The translations under genes were made by a program, and so were the position numbers. 64,000 nt of DNA from contig JACKER010000007.1 in assembly GCA_020632925.1 (NCBI GenBank), forward strand, positions 992,001 to 1,056,000, written 5' to 3'. The DNA comes from Alphaproteobacteria bacterium (GTDB lineage: Bacteria; Myxococcota_A; UBA796; GCA-2862545). Shown here piece by piece: positions 42,901-49,510 of this stretch (position 1 is its first letter; every line of letters starts with the position of its first letter). Below the pieces are notes generated by a model that saw only the letters and a program-made list of their open reading frames with translations, was not told the DNA's origin and did no database searches.

Positions 42901-43582
42901 CCGGGATGTCGCGTCCGATCGGGCCCTGCCCGCGGAGCTCGGCGTGCAGACCGACGCTGTCCACCGGCACGACGCCCACGTCCAGATCGAACCTGCCCGT
43001 GAGCCCGCCCGGCCAGTCCGGCACGTCGGTCGCCAGTCCGGCCTCCGCTCCGAGGTCCAGCGCGGTCGTCAGCGGGCCCAGGTCGATCCCACCGCTGGCC
43101 ACGACGCCGAAGGTCGGTCCCGGCTCGCCGAGGTACCGGGCGGTCGCGCCCGTCGGCACCCCGATCTCCGGGATCAGCAGCAGCCTGGGACCGCCTCGGT
43201 CGTACAGCCGGACCGGGACGTGCGCGGTGATGTCGCCCGGTGCCACCCCACCGGCGGCGTCCCCGGCCGAGCCGAGCCAGATCGGAACGTCGAGCGCCAC
43301 CGCGAAGCGCTGCGAGATGGGCGCCAACCCCTGCAACGACACGCCGAACAGGTCGTCGAGGATCGGGTGGTCCGCGATCTCCGTCCCATCCGTGATCCGG
43401 CGTACGAGCGGCTCGTCGGCCGCCCAGCCGGTGAGGCCGAGGGTCGGAGCGCCCGGAAACCTGCCCGACCAGCCCCCGAGGGCGTCTCGGACGGTGCTAC
43501 CGTCTGGCGGGGAGGAGAGCCCGGTGCCGTCGAAGCCCTGACCCAGGGCCGCCGTGCATGCGAGCGTCGCGATCAACGTCAT
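39923..43582 (-). CDS. Giant OmpA-family outer-membrane protein with tandem Ig-like/CarboxypepD-type repeats
   Basis: Protein of 1219 residues. Signal peptide MTLIATLACTAALGQG, then a barrel-like domain (about 40-290). About ten repeats of the PEGA/carboxypeptidase-regulatory type follow, each with a GxPVxxAxVxV core (RNGVPVEDAVVAIG, VDGRPVQGARVLVDG, DEGRPLEGVAVLVDGE). At the C-terminus is an OmpA-like peptidoglycan-binding domain: ILFDVGRYELRPEALQLL, IQGHTSDEGGVAYNQQLS, SRARAVREALVARGV and NRRVELVVV. Consistent with a cell-envelope anchor of myxobacterial size. A leaderless -10 (TAGAGT) lies 7 nt before ATG 43582. Confidence 0.85.
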   Translation of the reverse strand: MTLIATLACTAALGQGFDGTGLSSPPDGSTVRDALGGWSGRFPGAPTLGLTGWAADEPLVRRITDGTEIADHPILDDLFGVSLQGLAPISQRFAVALDVPIWLGSAGDAAGGVAPGDITAHVPVRLYDRGGPRLLLIPEIGVPTGATARYLGEPGPTFGVVASGGIDLGPLTTALDLGAEAGLATDVPDWPGGLTGRFDLDVGVVPVDSVGLHAELRGQGPIGRDIPGVPVEFLGSVRIRPVDRLLLTAGGGAGVVRGVGAAALRLGVGMRTALGKQAVEVAPVELADATELHVVDERRWPIRGAVAVVGGSKAETDDEGYADLPARTGRIGRIDVSAPGFEATTLDVGEDRTWWEVVLKRVPVPVAVSVVGPEGALDDAVVKVTGEDQPVSDEIDTAGVHQLLLRPGTWLVEVSAPGMGAQERTLVIEPSRTEPIRVDAVLSPIASPDTVLSVKVVDRNGVPVEDAVVAIGDRDLGTTGTSGDLVVHGLADGETEIVVRSPRIGQSTLVVTDIVPGTNEVEAILEWPAGSVLVTVHDAKGRPVDARVAFAGPAPLPSRAVGSDGEELFVLRPGGWDLLLSAATLGTQQRHVEVGDRPGEVVEVDVVMVGEEKGAADLSLTVQDVDGRPVQGARVLVDGEPVGSTGTDGGLALFELTEGLRYVEVEGDLLVPLAVELELVAGRQSEELVVWSTTGAITISAHDDTGRPLDAVVGFIGSQPIPALPLGPDGEETTVLLPGAWDVAVSHPDFGTRSQRVVIAEQDRRRHVLDVTLAPVVEELARLELLVHGPDGAALDAAVSLDGAEAGSTTDGKLVVDGLPVGPMEVGVIADAMLPEQRTVDLPDQVDFTLQWAPGALEVEVIGPDGPIDAALVALAGTRPLASRQTVDGTVRFNAAPGTWWVMASHPKYAIAEKQIEIPAIPELAKVRLVLAEVDKTDAQLVVSVRDEEGRPLEGVAVLVDGEKVGETSGGGTFSLVGRPEGDATVTLQPDPLHESAQIPVKLDRGDQDRHTVVLPWAASEVSVDVAGGTSGEVRAYGPNAQVIDAKVDDDGKATLALPPGQWTVVATSPGNAGSALVTVEAGQPAAASIEMFETGTTLQDGKVRLVHPILFDVGRYELRPEALQLLDDVARRLTVDRRAALVEIQGHTSDEGGVAYNQQLSESRARAVREALVARGVEPERLISRGYGLSRPMSQGHDESARQQNRRVELVVVDQSTP

Positions 43583-43588
43583 CCGCGC

Positions 43589-43595
43589 TACTCTA
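43589..43595. promoter_or_regulatory. Overlapping divergent -10 boxes (TACTCTA)
   Basis: The near-palindrome TACTCTA contains TACTCT on the plus strand (18 nt before GTG 43613) and TAGAGT on the minus strand (7 nt before ATG 43582). Only 30 nt separate the OmpA-family and kinase genes, so one shared promoter core seems likely. Confidence 0.45.
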
Positions 43596-43612
43596 CTGGT
43601 TTCGGAGTGTTC

Positions 43613-45469
43613 GTGGCCGAGCGCACGATGCTGGAGTTCAAGGAGGTCATCGGAAAGGGCGGGTTCGGCACCGTCTTCCGGGCCACGCTCCGCCGACCGA
43701 AGGGCTTCCGCAAGGAGGTCGCCGTCAAGGTGCTCCACGACCGCTGGGTGCGCGACAGCTCCATCACGGCCCGCCTGCGTGACGAGGCCCGTGTGTTGGG
43801 TCTGGTACGGCACCGCGCGTTGCCGGCGGTCGATGGGTTGTACTGGGTGCAGGGGAGGCCGGCGCTGGTCGTCGAGTACGTCGACGGCGTCACGCTCCAG
43901 GCCCTCCGCGCGATGGGACCGGTGCCGCTGACGGTCGCGCTCGAGATCGGCGCCGAGATCGCGAATGCCCTGCACACGGCGTACAACGCCGATGCTCCCG
44001 ATGGGACGCCGCTGCGCCTGATCCATCGCGACATCAAGCCGGGGAACCTGCAGGTCACGAGCGCGGGCGAGGTGAAGATCCTCGACTTCGGGATCGCGCG
44101 CGCGGACTTCGAGAACCGCGAGGCGGAGACCGAGGGACACCTGCTCGGCAGCATCCGGTACATGTCGCCGGAACGCCTCGACTTCGTCCACGGACCCGAG
44201 GGCGACGTGTACGCGATCGCCGTGGTCCTGGTCGAGATCCTCATGGGCCGGCGGCCCGATCGCACCAGCGCGGACCGGGATCGTCACTCGACCTTCCTCG
44301 ACGACGTGCAGAACGACCTGCGCGTGGCGGAGCTGGACCCTCGCGTCGAGGAGGCGCTCCCGACGCTGCTCGCGATGCTGGCCTACGCCCCGGCCGACCG
44401 GCCCACCGCCCGCGAGGTGGAGCGGACCTTCCGGCGCCTGCGGAACGGGATGGAGGGTCCGTCGCTGCCCGAGTGGGCCGAGGTCGCCGTGCCCCAGGCG
44501 GCAGAGCACCGCGCGCCCATCGAGGAGCCGACGACCATCGCCCTGCTCGGCTCGGTGGTGGAGGCCGCGGCCCAGGGGACGACCGACACACCGCAGGTTC
44601 GTTGGGACAAGCCGCCCACGTCGGTGTCGAGCGTGTCCCTCCCACCGCAGCCCACACGAACACCCAGCCCCCAGACCCGGGTCTGGGCGTTGGCGTTGGG
44701 GCTGGTCTCGTTCGGTACGGTGCTCGCCGTGTTGCTCACGGGGTTCGTCGTGTGGCGGAACCAACGCGCTCGCGACGCGGTGCCCGTCGACCCTCCGGAT
44801 CCCACGCTCGTGCAGCCGGTGCCCGCGCCGGTCGATCCCGAGCCGGCAGCACCCGCTCCCGAGCCGGTGGAGCCGCGACCCGCGGAGCCCACGCCGGACC
44901 CGGTCGCACCCCAGCCCGCGGAGCCCGCTCCGGTCGCGCCGCAGCCGGCGGAGCCCGCTCCGGTCGCACCTCAGCCCCAACCATCGCAGCCCGTGCCCCA
45001 GCCCATCGCGGTTGTCGAGCCAGCGCCGGCACAGCCCGTGCCCGTCGCGCCGCAGCCCGCGTCACCTGCGCCGAAGCAGGCCGGAACGGCGGCCGCGGCC
45101 CCCGTCTCCGCGCAGGCCTTCTCCTCCTTCCTGAACGGCCATCCGGAGTGGACCCGGGACCAGGCGATCGAGCGTCACCGAGCCTCGGAGGGGTACCTGT
45201 CGGGCTGGGAGGGCACCACGCCTCCGGCGGGCGCGGCGGACGCGGTGTCCGTGAGCTGGCACGCCGCCTCCGCCTACTGCGCCTCGCACGGTGGGTTGGC
45301 CGGGCTCACGGCCGCACCCACCACCTGGAAGGAGGGGAGCGGCCCGTTCCAGGAGTGGCGCGTGGGCGACGACGGTGGCGCCGCCTGGGTGCGCTTCGAC
45401 GGCGTCACGTCCACCGCCGTCCGGCGGACGGACGCCAACGCGTTCACCGGCTTCCGCTGCGCTCGCTGA
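43613..45469 (+). CDS. Ser/Thr kinase with FGE-like (SUMF1) C-terminus
   Basis: Protein of 618 residues. Kinase core about 1-275: glycine loop GKGGFGTV, Lys in VAVKVL, HRDIKPGN, DFGIAR, and MSPERL, all catalytic residues in place. One transmembrane helix (about 355-385, ALALGLVSFGTVLAVLLTGF) precedes a long Pro/Ala/Glu repeat spacer (about 390-500). The outside part ends with SVSWHAASAYCASHGGLAGL and NAFTGFRCAR, the start and end motifs of the formylglycine-generating enzyme (SUMF1) family, but the middle is greatly shortened, so it is probably a degenerate binding domain. GTG 43613 follows GGAG by 5 nt; GTG 43607 is an alternative. Confidence 0.8.
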   Translation: MAERTMLEFKEVIGKGGFGTVFRATLRRPKGFRKEVAVKVLHDRWVRDSSITARLRDEARVLGLVRHRALPAVDGLYWVQGRPALVVEYVDGVTLQALRAMGPVPLTVALEIGAEIANALHTAYNADAPDGTPLRLIHRDIKPGNLQVTSAGEVKILDFGIARADFENREAETEGHLLGSIRYMSPERLDFVHGPEGDVYAIAVVLVEILMGRRPDRTSADRDRHSTFLDDVQNDLRVAELDPRVEEALPTLLAMLAYAPADRPTAREVERTFRRLRNGMEGPSLPEWAEVAVPQAAEHRAPIEEPTTIALLGSVVEAAAQGTTDTPQVRWDKPPTSVSSVSLPPQPTRTPSPQTRVWALALGLVSFGTVLAVLLTGFVVWRNQRARDAVPVDPPDPTLVQPVPAPVDPEPAAPAPEPVEPRPAEPTPDPVAPQPAEPAPVAPQPAEPAPVAPQPQPSQPVPQPIAVVEPAPAQPVPVAPQPASPAPKQAGTAAAAPVSAQAFSSFLNGHPEWTRDQAIERHRASEGYLSGWEGTTPPAGAADAVSVSWHAASAYCASHGGLAGLTAAPTTWKEGSGPFQEWRVGDDGGAAWVRFDGVTSTAVRRTDANAFTGFRCAR

Positions 45470-47435
45470 TCCGGCGCCTGCGAAGCAGGACGAGGAGTGG
45501 CAGAGCCCCCAGGGGCAGGCCGGCGCCCGAGGTCGACGAGCAGCCGCAGGTCAGCCCCGAGCCGCCCACGATGTCGGAGAGCGCGTCGAAGCCGGTGCAG
45601 TCCTGATCGATGCCGTCGTCGGTGATCTCCGCCAGGTGCGGGTACCGACCGGGGTCCTCGTCGTCGCAGTCCTCGGCGTACAGCACGCCGTCGCCGTCGA
45701 GGTCGTCGAGATCGATGCCGTCGCAGTCCTGGTCGATGCCGTCGTAGGGAACCTCGGGATTGCCGGGGAACCGCCTCGGATCGGTGTCGTCGCAGTCGCC
45801 GTCCACCAACGAGGCACCCACCGGCGGGAAGCCGCACAGCGTCGAGGGCTGGCCGGCGCCGTACCCGTCGTTGTCCCGGTCGTGGAAGACCTCGAAGTAC
45901 TCGCTGCGGTTCGGGTCGGTGTCCAGGCAGTCCCCGTCGCAGAGCGAGATCCCGTCGCCGTCCTGGTCCACGTCGTCGACGGTCGCGGGATCGCAGTCCT
46001 CGTCGATCCCGTTGCACGCGATCTCGGTGTTGCCCGGGAACACGTCGGCGTTCGTGTCGTCGCAGTCGGTGCCTTCGTACCAGCCGTCACCGTCGGCGTC
46101 GACGGGCTCGAACGGCTGGCCCGTGGTGCCGAAGGCGCCGATGTCGGACCGGGACCCGTCGTCGTCGTACAGCGTGGGGTCGCCCGCGTCGACGAGGGGG
46201 CTGATCCTGGGGGGCACCAGCGTGGTCGCGTCGCAGCTGTCCGCCGGCGCTGGCGGGATCATCGGGTCGACGCCGTTGAGGTCCGTCGACCGCACGCTGC
46301 CCTGGAACACCACCGGCATGCGCCAGAACGCGGAGTACCCCCCGGACAGGTTCGCCTCGGGCACGTCCACCGCCGGCCCGGGCCCGGAGTGGTAGGCGAT
46401 GAGCGTGTTCGTGAGCTCCACGAGCGCGCCACCCGCGCCGACGAGCGCCGAGCCGCTGGTGACCGACGTGTTCGACACGAAGTGGACGTTGCGCACCATG
46501 GCGCCGCCGCCGGTCAGGGCCACCACGCCCGACGTCACGGCGTTGTTCAGGAAGATGTCGCGCTCGAGCCAGACCGGGGTGGCGGTGGCGTCGATCACCC
46601 GAGCGCCTCCGTGCCGGCACACGGTCGTGCCGCGCACCGTCAGATCCCCGCCGGCAGTGGTGATCGCTGCACCGAAACCCGCCTCGTTGGCGTCGAAGAC
46701 CGAGGTCTCCACCGTGCAGGAGGCCCCGCCGCACCACACCGTTCCACGGCCGTCGGCGTGGTTGCCCGCGAACGACGCGTTGCGGAGGGTCAGCGTGCCG
46801 CCCTGCACCCAGATCGCGCTGCCGTCCGTGCCGTCGTTGGTGTCGAAGGTGCCCTCGTCGATGTCGACGGTGGTTCCGGAGGCATGGATCGCGCCGCCGT
46901 CGTTGGCCGCGCACCCGAGGAAGGAGGAACGGAGGACCGTGAGCGTCCCGCCGGACATCCAGATCGCACCGCCGTCGCCGCCGGCCGTGGACGTGAAGAA
47001 GGTCGTGTCCTCCACGAGCACGGTGGAGGCGGTCGCGTCGATGCCGCCGGCGTCGTTCCCCTGGCCCTGTGCGTGCGTGTTGCGGATCGTGCAGCCGTGC
47101 AGCTCGAGGGTGTCGCCCGTCCCCAGCGTCGCCAGGCGCCGATCACCTTCGCCGTCGATCTCGAGATCCCGCAGGATCAGCACCTTCGCGGGATCCACGT
47201 CGAACAGGCGCAGGCCCTGGGTGGCCTCGATCGTGACGGACCCCGCACCCTGGGCGGCGGCGATCTCCACGGAGGCGCGAACGGTCAGGCTGCGCTCCCG
47301 GTACATGCCGGGATCCAGCAACAGCCGATCACCGTCGGACGCCGCCGCGAGGCCGGCCTGGACGGAGGTCAACGCTCGGGTGGAGCCGACCGGGAGGTCG
47401 GTGGCCGAGGCGACGGAGGGGAGCAGGAGCCACAT
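45444..47435 (-). CDS. Surface beta-helix protein with MopE-type calcium repeats and sorting tail
   Basis: Protein of 663 residues. Signal MWLLLPSVASATD, then about 380 residues of right-handed parallel beta-helix repeats (for example GGAIWMSGGTLTVLRSSFLG, GGAIHASGTTVDIDEGTFD). Five MopE-like repeats follow with DxDGDGxxxxxDCDD and GIDxDC motifs (DADGDGWYEGTDCDD, GIDEDCD, DLDGDGVLYAEDCDD). The C-terminus is CGCSS, a hydrophobic stretch (GLPLGALPLLVLL), then RRRRISERSGSR: a MYXO-CTERM-like tripartite signal. Likely exposed at the cell surface. ATG 47435 was chosen over an in-frame TTG at 47447. The 3' end overlaps the kinase gene by 26 nt. Starts 4 nt after lipB. Confidence 0.8.
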   Translation of the reverse strand: MWLLLPSVASATDLPVGSTRALTSVQAGLAAASDGDRLLLDPGMYRERSLTVRASVEIAAAQGAGSVTIEATQGLRLFDVDPAKVLILRDLEIDGEGDRRLATLGTGDTLELHGCTIRNTHAQGQGNDAGGIDATASTVLVEDTTFFTSTAGGDGGAIWMSGGTLTVLRSSFLGCAANDGGAIHASGTTVDIDEGTFDTNDGTDGSAIWVQGGTLTLRNASFAGNHADGRGTVWCGGASCTVETSVFDANEAGFGAAITTAGGDLTVRGTTVCRHGGARVIDATATPVWLERDIFLNNAVTSGVVALTGGGAMVRNVHFVSNTSVTSGSALVGAGGALVELTNTLIAYHSGPGPAVDVPEANLSGGYSAFWRMPVVFQGSVRSTDLNGVDPMIPPAPADSCDATTLVPPRISPLVDAGDPTLYDDDGSRSDIGAFGTTGQPFEPVDADGDGWYEGTDCDDTNADVFPGNTEIACNGIDEDCDPATVDDVDQDGDGISLCDGDCLDTDPNRSEYFEVFHDRDNDGYGAGQPSTLCGFPPVGASLVDGDCDDTDPRRFPGNPEVPYDGIDQDCDGIDLDDLDGDGVLYAEDCDDEDPGRYPHLAEITDDGIDQDCTGFDALSDIVGGSGLTCGCSSTSGAGLPLGALPLLVLLRRRRISERSGSR

Positions 47436-47439
47436 GGTG

Positions 47440-48078
47440 CTATTCAACCACGAGCGTCCTGCAGAGGTGCTCGTACAGCGGGCCGACCAGCTCCTCGACC
47501 TTCGGAGGCCGCGCCATCACGCGCGCGAGGCTGGTCATGACATCGGGCGAGAAGCCGCAGGGGCGGATCCGTTCCCAGGCGCGCGGATCGGGGTCGACGT
47601 TGAGCGCGAGGCCGTGCCACGTGACCCAGGACCGGCACGCGATCCCGACCGAGCACACCTTGCGCACCTCCCCGTCGGGGTCGGTCAACCACACCCCGGT
47701 GTTGCGTGGGTCGCGCCGCCCTTCGAGCCCGAGATCGCCCAGCACGCCGATCACGGCCTCCTCCAGATGGCGCAGGTGCGCGTGGAGGTCGCGTCGGCGA
47801 CCCTCGAGCGCGACGATCGGGTACGCGACCAGCTGTCCGGGACCGTGCCAGGTGGCGTCGCCGCCGCGCTCCACGCGCACCACGGGGACGTCGCCGGGGA
47901 CCAGGACCGAGCCCTCCGCGCCGCGCGCGCGCCCGACGGTGATCACCTCCGGGTGCTCGACCACGACGATCGTGTCGTCCACCTCGCCCCTGACGCGGCG
48001 CGCGAGCAGGTCGCGTTGGAGCTCGTGGACGGTGGCGTAGTCGGTACGCCCCTCTCCCTGGAGGTGGAGCAGCTTCAC
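47440..48078 (-). CDS. lipB: Octanoyltransferase LipB
   Basis: Moves octanoyl from acyl carrier protein to lipoate-dependent enzymes, first step of lipoate synthesis. The 212-residue protein has the signature RGGDATWHGPGQLVAYP, the catalytic lysine in KVCSVGIACRSWVTWHGLAL, and the catalytic cysteine in RPCGFSP. GTG 48078 start; a leaderless -10 (TACGCT) lies 7 nt upstream. No lipA is visible in the window. Confidence 0.95.
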   Translation of the reverse strand: MKLLHLQGEGRTDYATVHELQRDLLARRVRGEVDDTIVVVEHPEVITVGRARGAEGSVLVPGDVPVVRVERGGDATWHGPGQLVAYPIVALEGRRRDLHAHLRHLEEAVIGVLGDLGLEGRRDPRNTGVWLTDPDGEVRKVCSVGIACRSWVTWHGLALNVDPDPRAWERIRPCGFSPDVMTSLARVMARPPKVEELVGPLYEHLCRTLVVE

Positions 48079-48085
48079 GACGGCG

Positions 48086-48095
48086 AGCGTACACT
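48086..48095. promoter_or_regulatory. Overlapping divergent -10 boxes between lipB and tmk
   Basis: On the minus strand TACGCT (48091 to 48086) is 7 nt from GTG 48078 of lipB. On the plus strand TACACT (48090-48095) is 18 nt from GTG 48114 of tmk. The two share the TA pair at 48090-48091. Confidence 0.45.
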
Positions 48096-48113
48096 GCCGC
48101 CGCGGAGGTGGAC

Positions 48114-48704
48114 GTGGCCCGCGGCGCGCTCGTGGCGGTGGAGGGGATCGACGGTGCCGGGAAGACCACCCAGGCCCGCATGTTGGCGGACGCGTTGCAC
48201 GCGCTCGGCAGGGAGGTCGTCCTCACGAAGGAGCCCACCGACGGCTTCGTGGGCCGTCGGATCCGGGAGACGGCGCGCACCGGTCGCCTCCCGCCCGAGG
48301 AGGAGCTCGACCTGTTCCTCGAGGATCGGAAGGAGCACGTCGAGCTGTTGATCCGACCCGCGATGGCGCGGGGCGCGGTGGTGATCGTCGACCGATACTT
48401 CTACTCGACCGCTGCGTATCAGGGGTCGCGCGGGCTGGACCCCGCCGACATCGTGATGCGCAACCTGGCCTTCGCTCCCGTGCCCGACGTGGTGGTGCTG
48501 TTGACGATCGACCCGGCCGACGGTGTGGCGCGCGTCCGGAGCCGTGACGGGGTCGAGAACCACTTCGAGCGCCTCGACGACCTGGTACGGTGCGCCTCCG
48601 TCTTCGACGCGCTGGTTCGGCCGGAGATCGTCCGGATCGACGGTGCCAGGCCGATCGAGCTCGTCCACGCCGATGTGATGTCGGCGGTGACGCGTGTGCT
48701 CTGA
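48114..48704 (+). CDS. tmk: Thymidylate kinase
   Basis: Phosphorylates dTMP to dTDP. Protein of 196 residues with P-loop EGIDGAGKTTQ, KEPTDG substrate loop, DRYFYSTAAYQG (DRY motif) and LTIDPADGVARVRSRDG lid region. GTG 48114 was chosen because GGAGG at 48104-48108 lies 5 nt upstream; GTG 48108 overlaps that SD. Length is near the usual 200-210. Confidence 0.93.
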   Translation: MARGALVAVEGIDGAGKTTQARMLADALHALGREVVLTKEPTDGFVGRRIRETARTGRLPPEEELDLFLEDRKEHVELLIRPAMARGAVVIVDRYFYSTAAYQGSRGLDPADIVMRNLAFAPVPDVVVLLTIDPADGVARVRSRDGVENHFERLDDLVRCASVFDALVRPEIVRIDGARPIELVHADVMSAVTRVL

Positions 48705-48774
48705 CGGTACTCTTGGCATGATCGGTTGATTCGGCTACGTTGGCCGGCGCTCCGGGCGGGCACCCGGACGGGGG

Positions 48775-49455
48775 ATGTGGAGCATGTGGATCCTCGCGGC
48801 CTTCGGCGCCGGCCCTCTGGGTCCGTCGGAAGACGGGGTGACGACCCTCGAGGCGGAAGACGCCGCGGTCGATCTGCCCCCGTGTCGCGAGACCTGGCCC
48901 TACGATCTCGAGCAGCTGCCGTACGCACCCGATCTGTGGTTCCGGCTCAACCCGAGGACGGCGTGGGGCACGACGGCGCTGATCACCACGCTCGAGTCCG
49001 CCGCGAATCGGATGGCGATGCTGTACCCGGACATCGATCCGCTGCTGATCGGTGACCTGTCCACCTCGCGTGGTGGTCCACTGCCCCCCCACAAGTACCA
49101 CTTCGACGGACGTTCCGCGGACGTGGGGCTGTACGGCTGGACCGGCGACAAGGAGGACATCTACCGGCACGGGAACGGGTTCCCGCCGGTGGCTCCCCGT
49201 CAGCTCGATCTCGAACGGACGTGGACCCTGATCGAGAGCCTGCTCGAGACCGGGAACATCGAGCACATCCTGCTCGATCAGACGCACATCGACAACCTCA
49301 AGCGCTGGCTGCTCGAGACGGGTCGGCGGACGCGCGAAGAGGTCGATCGGACCTTCCCTTCCAGCAGCACCCCCCGGCTCTGGACCTGGGACTCGATCGT
49401 GCGTCCTGCAGTGAACCACAAGGAGCACCTGCACGTCCGCGTCCGCTGCGAGTGA
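48775..49455 (+). CDS. MepA-like penicillin-insensitive murein endopeptidase (M74)
   Basis: Protein of 226 residues, predicted metallopeptidase that cuts D-Ala-mDAP cross-links of peptidoglycan. Metal-site motifs of the MepA family are visible: LPPHKYHFDGRSADVGLYG, with His and Asp, and the C-terminal NHKEHLHVRVRCE (HLHxRxRC pattern). A short hydrophobic N-terminus (MWSMWILAAFGAGPLG) may be a signal. ATG 48775 or 48784 are both possible; a -10-like TACGTT is at 48736-48741. Confidence 0.8.
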   Translation: MWSMWILAAFGAGPLGPSEDGVTTLEAEDAAVDLPPCRETWPYDLEQLPYAPDLWFRLNPRTAWGTTALITTLESAANRMAMLYPDIDPLLIGDLSTSRGGPLPPHKYHFDGRSADVGLYGWTGDKEDIYRHGNGFPPVAPRQLDLERTWTLIESLLETGNIEHILLDQTHIDNLKRWLLETGRRTREEVDRTFPSSSTPRLWTWDSIVRPAVNHKEHLHVRVRCE

Positions 49456-49486
49456 AGGACGGCGGCCGAGGGCGCGCGCGGTGGTC

Positions 49487-49492
49487 TATACT
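49487..49492 (+). promoter_or_regulatory. Candidate -10 box (TATACT)
   Basis: TATACT lies 18 nt before ATG 49511. It is the closest to the classic TATAAT in the TAnnnT set; no clear -35 is visible. Confidence 0.4.
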
Positions 49493-49510
49493 GCCGGCCG
49501 GGATGGGAAC

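Noticed and set aside
39989..43612. Long plus-strand open frame upstream of the kinase at 43613
   Set aside because: It lies antisense to the OmpA-family gene, whose signal peptide, repeats and OmpA motifs are convincing; the kinase motifs start only after 43613.
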